Shown here piece by piece: positions 60,473-64,000 of a stretch of 64,000 nt of DNA. Each line of letters begins with the position of its first letter. Position 1 is the stretch's first letter. The notes under the pieces are model-generated. The model searched no databases. It had not been told where the DNA came from and saw only the letters and a program-made list of their open reading frames with translations. The stretch covers positions 47,796,686 through 47,860,685 of the forward strand of contig NC_086378.1 in NCBI RefSeq assembly GCF_036588685.1, in the 5' to 3' direction. Made by a program: the position numbers and the translations under genes. The DNA comes from Mytilus trossulus (Eukaryota > Mollusca > Bivalvia > Mytilida > Mytilidae).

Positions 60473-62630
60473 ATAATAATAATAATACTTTATTCCGAAA
60501 GCAATACAGCTTATAGGATACATATACACAATTTTACACCAATATAAGAATTTCACAAGAGATATATAGTAAATATAAGGTGTGCATGAAAGAACATATA
60601 ATACATAATACATAATACAAAATACAAAATACGAGCGGAGAATGATATGATACTTAAATAAAGTGAGAACAAAAATATTATTTACTGCAATTAAATTCTA
60701 AGTTTTTCAGCAGATTTTAGAAATATACCTAAGTTATTCAATTCATTAATATTTCTGACAGATAACAACTGGATAAGTTTGAATGTAGAAGGATTTCTCC
60801 AATAATACTTTTTTATATACTTTTCTCGAATCTGACTATATTTTTTACATTCAAGTATAAAATGGTATTCATCTTCAATAGAGCTAGTATTACAATTTGT
60901 ACATAGTCTATTATTTTTATCAACATTATAATATCTACCTGTTTCTATACTTAATATATGAGCTGATATACGATATTTACAAATGTATGGTTTGTATATA
61001 TAATTTACAGGTCTATCTAAATAAAATTGCAATGTGTGTGTACAATACATGTATCTATACAAATGACATTTATTTGAATTCTCAAAAAACATAGTTGCTT
61101 CACTAATGAATGCACCAAGCATTCTTTCTTTTAATTGCGATAGAAAAATATATTTACAATCTACACTTTGGTTCAACCAAACATAATTAAATCCATATCT
61201 TAACAAAATATCTCTAATTTTACAACACCAGTTGTGTTTATCGTTCTTTTTAATAAAACTTCTGTCATACATCTCATCATAGCTATTCTTTAATATACAA
61301 TTTTCTGTACTCAAAATCTTAATCCAATATTTGACCATTCTATACTGCCTTTCAATGTACATTGGCAATCTACCTAATTCACAATAAACCATATTAGTTA
61401 CAGCACTCATTTTGACTTTAAGAATACGTTTTAAAAAATACAAATGAACTTTTTCAATATTTGGTGCCATATGAAATCCCCATATTTCCGAGCAATAATT
61501 CAGTATACTTGCTACATAAGTATCAAATAATGACAACAAAGTTTCAGGATTATAATAATCATCATGTATTTTATTGAATATACTAAACACAGCCTTTTTA
61601 CCCTGTTCTGGTAGTTTCTTTTGAGTATTTGCAAAGTTACCAGTATAATAAAATAAAATTCCCAAATACATGAACTCGTTACATACATCAATAGCCTTTC
61701 CATTAATATACCATTGCTCTTCTGGTCTAATTTTCCCTCTGTTTCTAAAAATTACAATTTTGGTTTTTGAAAAATTTATGTACAAATCATACTTATTTGA
61801 ATAAACATTTACAGCATCGATCATCTTTTGTAGATCAGTAATACTTTCACTAAATAAAACCATATCATCAGCGTACATTAACAAATACAAATTTAACATT
61901 TTAAGTTCATATGATTTACAATTTTGTGTAATAAGTTCTATCTCCATATCATTGACATATAATGAGTACAACAGAGGAGATAAGGATTCCCCTTGCATTA
62001 GACCAACTGTACATTCAAAAAATTCTGAAAATTTTCCATTAAGTTTTACACAGGTTTTTAATTTGCTATACATAGATTTAATGACATTTAAAAGTCTACC
62101 AGTTACTCCACATCTGACTAATCTTTGCCACAATTTGTAATGTGTGACACTATCAAAAGCTCTAGTGTAATCTACAAAGCAACAGTATAAACGTTTACCT
62201 TTACTCAAAGAATTAGTGATAAGGGAATAAAGGGCAAAGACGGCATCGACTGTTCCAAATCCAGGACGGAAACCAAATTGTGCGTCTGTCAACACATTGT
62301 TCTTTTCACTCCATTGTAGCAACCTTGTATTCAGCAGCGAGGTGAAGAATTTCCCAACATGCGATACTAAAGATATTCCACGGTAATTTTTAGGGTCATT
62401 CACGTCTCCTTTTTTAAAAACAGGTACAATAATACTGTTAACCCATATTTCAGGGAAATTTCCGGAATTTAGAATATTATTAAAAAGTTTGCACAATATT
62501 GGAATAAGTACAGTTTTTCCAGCAATAAGATATTCGTTCATGATGTTGTCGAACCCAGTAGCTTTATCATATTTCAATTTCTTCAAGCATTTTTCTAAGA
62601 AGAAGCTTATCAGCCAGGCACGTGCACACA
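60473..62630 (-). mobile_element. 5'-truncated LINE (non-LTR retrotransposon)
   Basis: Reads on the minus strand and ends in an (ATT)n tail (60473-60486 on the plus strand), as in CR1/L2/jockey-like LINEs. The endonuclease half is missing: the open frame continues a few codons upstream of 62586 (FFLEKCLKKLKYDKA) and is lost near 62630, which I take as the truncation point. I found no clear target-site duplication. Confidence 0.8.
60691..62586 (-). CDS. LINE reverse transcriptase, 631-codon open frame, N-terminally truncated
   Basis: It would copy element RNA into DNA at the insertion site. Motifs in order: KYDKATGFDNI at about 5-15; FPEIWVNSIIVPVFKKGD; NYRGISLVSHVGK; QFGFRPGFGTVDAVF; VDYTRAFDSV (138-147, first catalytic Asp); GLMQGESLSPLLYSLYVND; YADD at 238-241 (catalytic Asp pair); then thumb and a C-terminal CTNC...H...C knuckle (562-580). 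The listed start is a TTG and only marks where the frame is taken up; the real protein began further upstream with an endonuclease that is absent here. No internal stop or frameshift in 631 codons suggests a young insertion. Clade (CR1, L2, Rex1 or other) not assigned. Confidence 0.9.
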   Translation of the reverse strand: MKKLKYDKATGFDNIMNEYLIAGKTVLIPILCKLFNNILNSGNFPEIWVNSIIVPVFKKGDVNDPKNYRGISLVSHVGKFFTSLLNTRLLQWSEKNNVLTDAQFGFRPGFGTVDAVFALYSLITNSLSKGKRLYCCFVDYTRAFDSVTHYKLWQRLVRCGVTGRLLNVIKSMYSKLKTCVKLNGKFSEFFECTVGLMQGESLSPLLYSLYVNDMEIELITQNCKSYELKMLNLYLLMYADDMVLFSESITDLQKMIDAVNVYSNKYDLYINFSKTKIVIFRNRGKIRPEEQWYINGKAIDVCNEFMYLGILFYYTGNFANTQKKLPEQGKKAVFSIFNKIHDDYYNPETLLSLFDTYVASILNYCSEIWGFHMAPNIEKVHLYFLKRILKVKMSAVTNMVYCELGRLPMYIERQYRMVKYWIKILSTENCILKNSYDEMYDRSFIKKNDKHNWCCKIRDILLRYGFNYVWLNQSVDCKYIFLSQLKERMLGAFISEATMFFENSNKCHLYRYMYCTHTLQFYLDRPVNYIYKPYICKYRISAHILSIETGRYYNVDKNNRLCTNCNTSSIEDEYHFILECKKYSQIREKYIKKYYWRNPSTFKLIQLLSVRNINELNNLGIFLKSAEKLRI

Positions 62631-62639
62631 GCAGTCATT

Positions 62640-64000
62640 CATTAAGATATAAGTAATCAGGAAATTCCACTCATCAAAACAAATAAAAGTAAAATATAAG
62701 CTTACGATTATTTGCATTTTATTAGTAATATGAACAGATTGTGTTGCTTAGTCTTAAGTTTTCTATGTTGTGTCTTCTGTGCCATAATTTGTATGTTTGT
62801 CTTTTTCATGTTTAGCCATGGCGTTGTCAAATTATTTCCAATCTATGAAATTGACTATTCCTATGGTATCTTTCGTCCCTCTTTTTAAATGTTACAACCT
62901 CATTTACATTGCAGATTTCCTAATTTTAAAACTTAATTTTCCAACGATTTCTGGTTTGATTTAAGTTGTTACTAACATTTCCCCCAAACAATACTGGTTT
63001 CTAGAGATATTGTTGTTGACACAACAATGCATCGTATGTTCGTGTTCGTGTTGGTGACCACGTGTTATGAAATGCCAATATCAGCATTATCAGTAGTTCT
63101 ATATAATAACAGTTACTGTGTTTGACAACTTGTTTTAGCTACGATTTATTCAAAACAAAATAAAAAGGGTCTAGCTAATGTGTTTTAAAGATGAACTTCT
63201 CGAGTATTGTACTAGGTAGTTTGCTACATGTTACACTAGTTTATTCTCATTGCTCGAGTTGAAGTATAAATTTAATGTTGCCAGTTTATTCAGTTTTCGT
63301 TCTTACATCAAGATGCACTCCGTGATACTAAGGTAATACTAGTAATGTTAAATGCAGGTAATTGTAACAAATTATCAACGGACAAATATCTTCAATGTAT
63401 CAATTAACACATCCTGAAATTAGCAGTAACTTCTATTCCACAATGATATAGGTTGAATCCACGCTTCACCTAAGTGACTTGTCGTAATACCAATAAGGTG
63501 GTGCCTGGTTGAGGGAAGGGGGTAATATGCCGAGTAAATAATTAAACAGATTACTATTGAACATAAAATTAACAAGTTAAAAGATAAACTAATGTTTCAA
63601 AATAATCAATTAAATGCACATATATTAGTATATTCTACTTTAAATATTTTATATTAAGTTATCAAATAGGAAATGCTAGTTTCCCGAAATATGAAAGGTC
63701 GAAAGTACTAGTTTCGTCAGCAGAACTAAATAAAGCAAAAAGCAAACACAATGGTTTCTTGAAAAATATAAACTTTTTAAAAGTAACAATTCACAGATAT
63801 TGTTTGCTGCACTTTGGGGGAATTTCAGTAAACCAGAGCTTAAGTCAAACACATGCACTGTGGGAATCAAAACGCAATTCTTACAGAAATGAACTAAGTG
63901 GTACATGTTGCAATTACTTGGACTTTTTGAAACCACAAGATCTAGCGAACGGTATAAACATCCCCGTTTACGCCTTAAATCCAATCACATTACACAAAAA
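62640..64000. other. Intergenic end of window, one repeat fragment
   Basis: Apart from the repeat at 62750-62890 I see nothing. A 102-codon minus-strand ORF (63676-63984) has no recognised domain. Confidence 0.5.
62750..62890 (-). repeat. Dispersed bivalve-type repeat, reverse
   Basis: On the minus strand: acgaaagataccataggaat, then tttgacaacgccatggcta, then gacacaacatagaaaact. Same family as 6257-6480. Confidence 0.75.

Noticed and set aside
63676..63984. 102-codon minus-strand ORF at the window end
   Set aside because: No recognisable domain, leucine/cysteine-rich composition from AT-rich DNA, no splice or promoter support.

Overview
The window is eukaryotic and fits a marine bivalve, most likely a mussel (Mytilus-like). 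It is AT-rich, its genes have many short exons with GT...AG junctions, and it is full of dispersed repeats that I recognise from memory as typical of bivalve genomes. No prokaryotic, viral or CRISPR features were seen. Positions 5115-5214 are an assembly gap of exactly 100 N.

Layout. 1-5114 is a near-perfect tandem repeat of a 2,199-bp unit (two full copies and one cut by the gap). 5215-12050 holds dispersed repeats and no supported gene. From 12056 to 59614 (+) runs an SLC22-type organic cation/carnitine transporter gene. Its eight coding exons join in frame into a 515-residue protein. Its third intron is about 41 kb (15018-55978) and contains most of the window.

Nested in that intron, on the same strand, is a second gene (26278-46689) that I assembled from 11 exons, all with consistent splice phases, into a 1,720-residue protein. 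Its order is: PWWP chromatin-reader domain, a hypervariable-looking block of 27 copies of a 24-residue repeat, an acidic stretch with eight DNNS units, two zinc-finger-like motifs, a tyrosine-recombinase-like domain, and a SANT/Myb-like C-terminus. The recombinase-like part belongs to a family of uncharacterised animal proteins; the PWWP fusion and the internal repeat are the most interesting things here. The intron also holds two adjacent small ORFs that are distant paralogues of each other (23491-24119), a possible third relative (18376-18591), an antisense NHL-repeat fragment, two related 68-bp satellite arrays (one split by a 676-bp inverted-repeat transposon), several other non-autonomous DNA transposons, and a cluster of tRNA-derived SINE copies. 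One of those copies is inverted, giving a palindrome with arms of about 345 bp.

After the transporter, 60473-62630 (-) is a 5'-truncated LINE with a 631-codon open reverse-transcriptase frame. The rest, to 64000, has no supported gene.

The two main genes have no obvious functional link (a plasma-membrane transporter and a probable nuclear DNA/chromatin protein); their relation is positional. Same-strand nesting and matching intron phases would allow in-frame chimeric transcripts. Family assignments rest on motif reading from memory; no database search was run.
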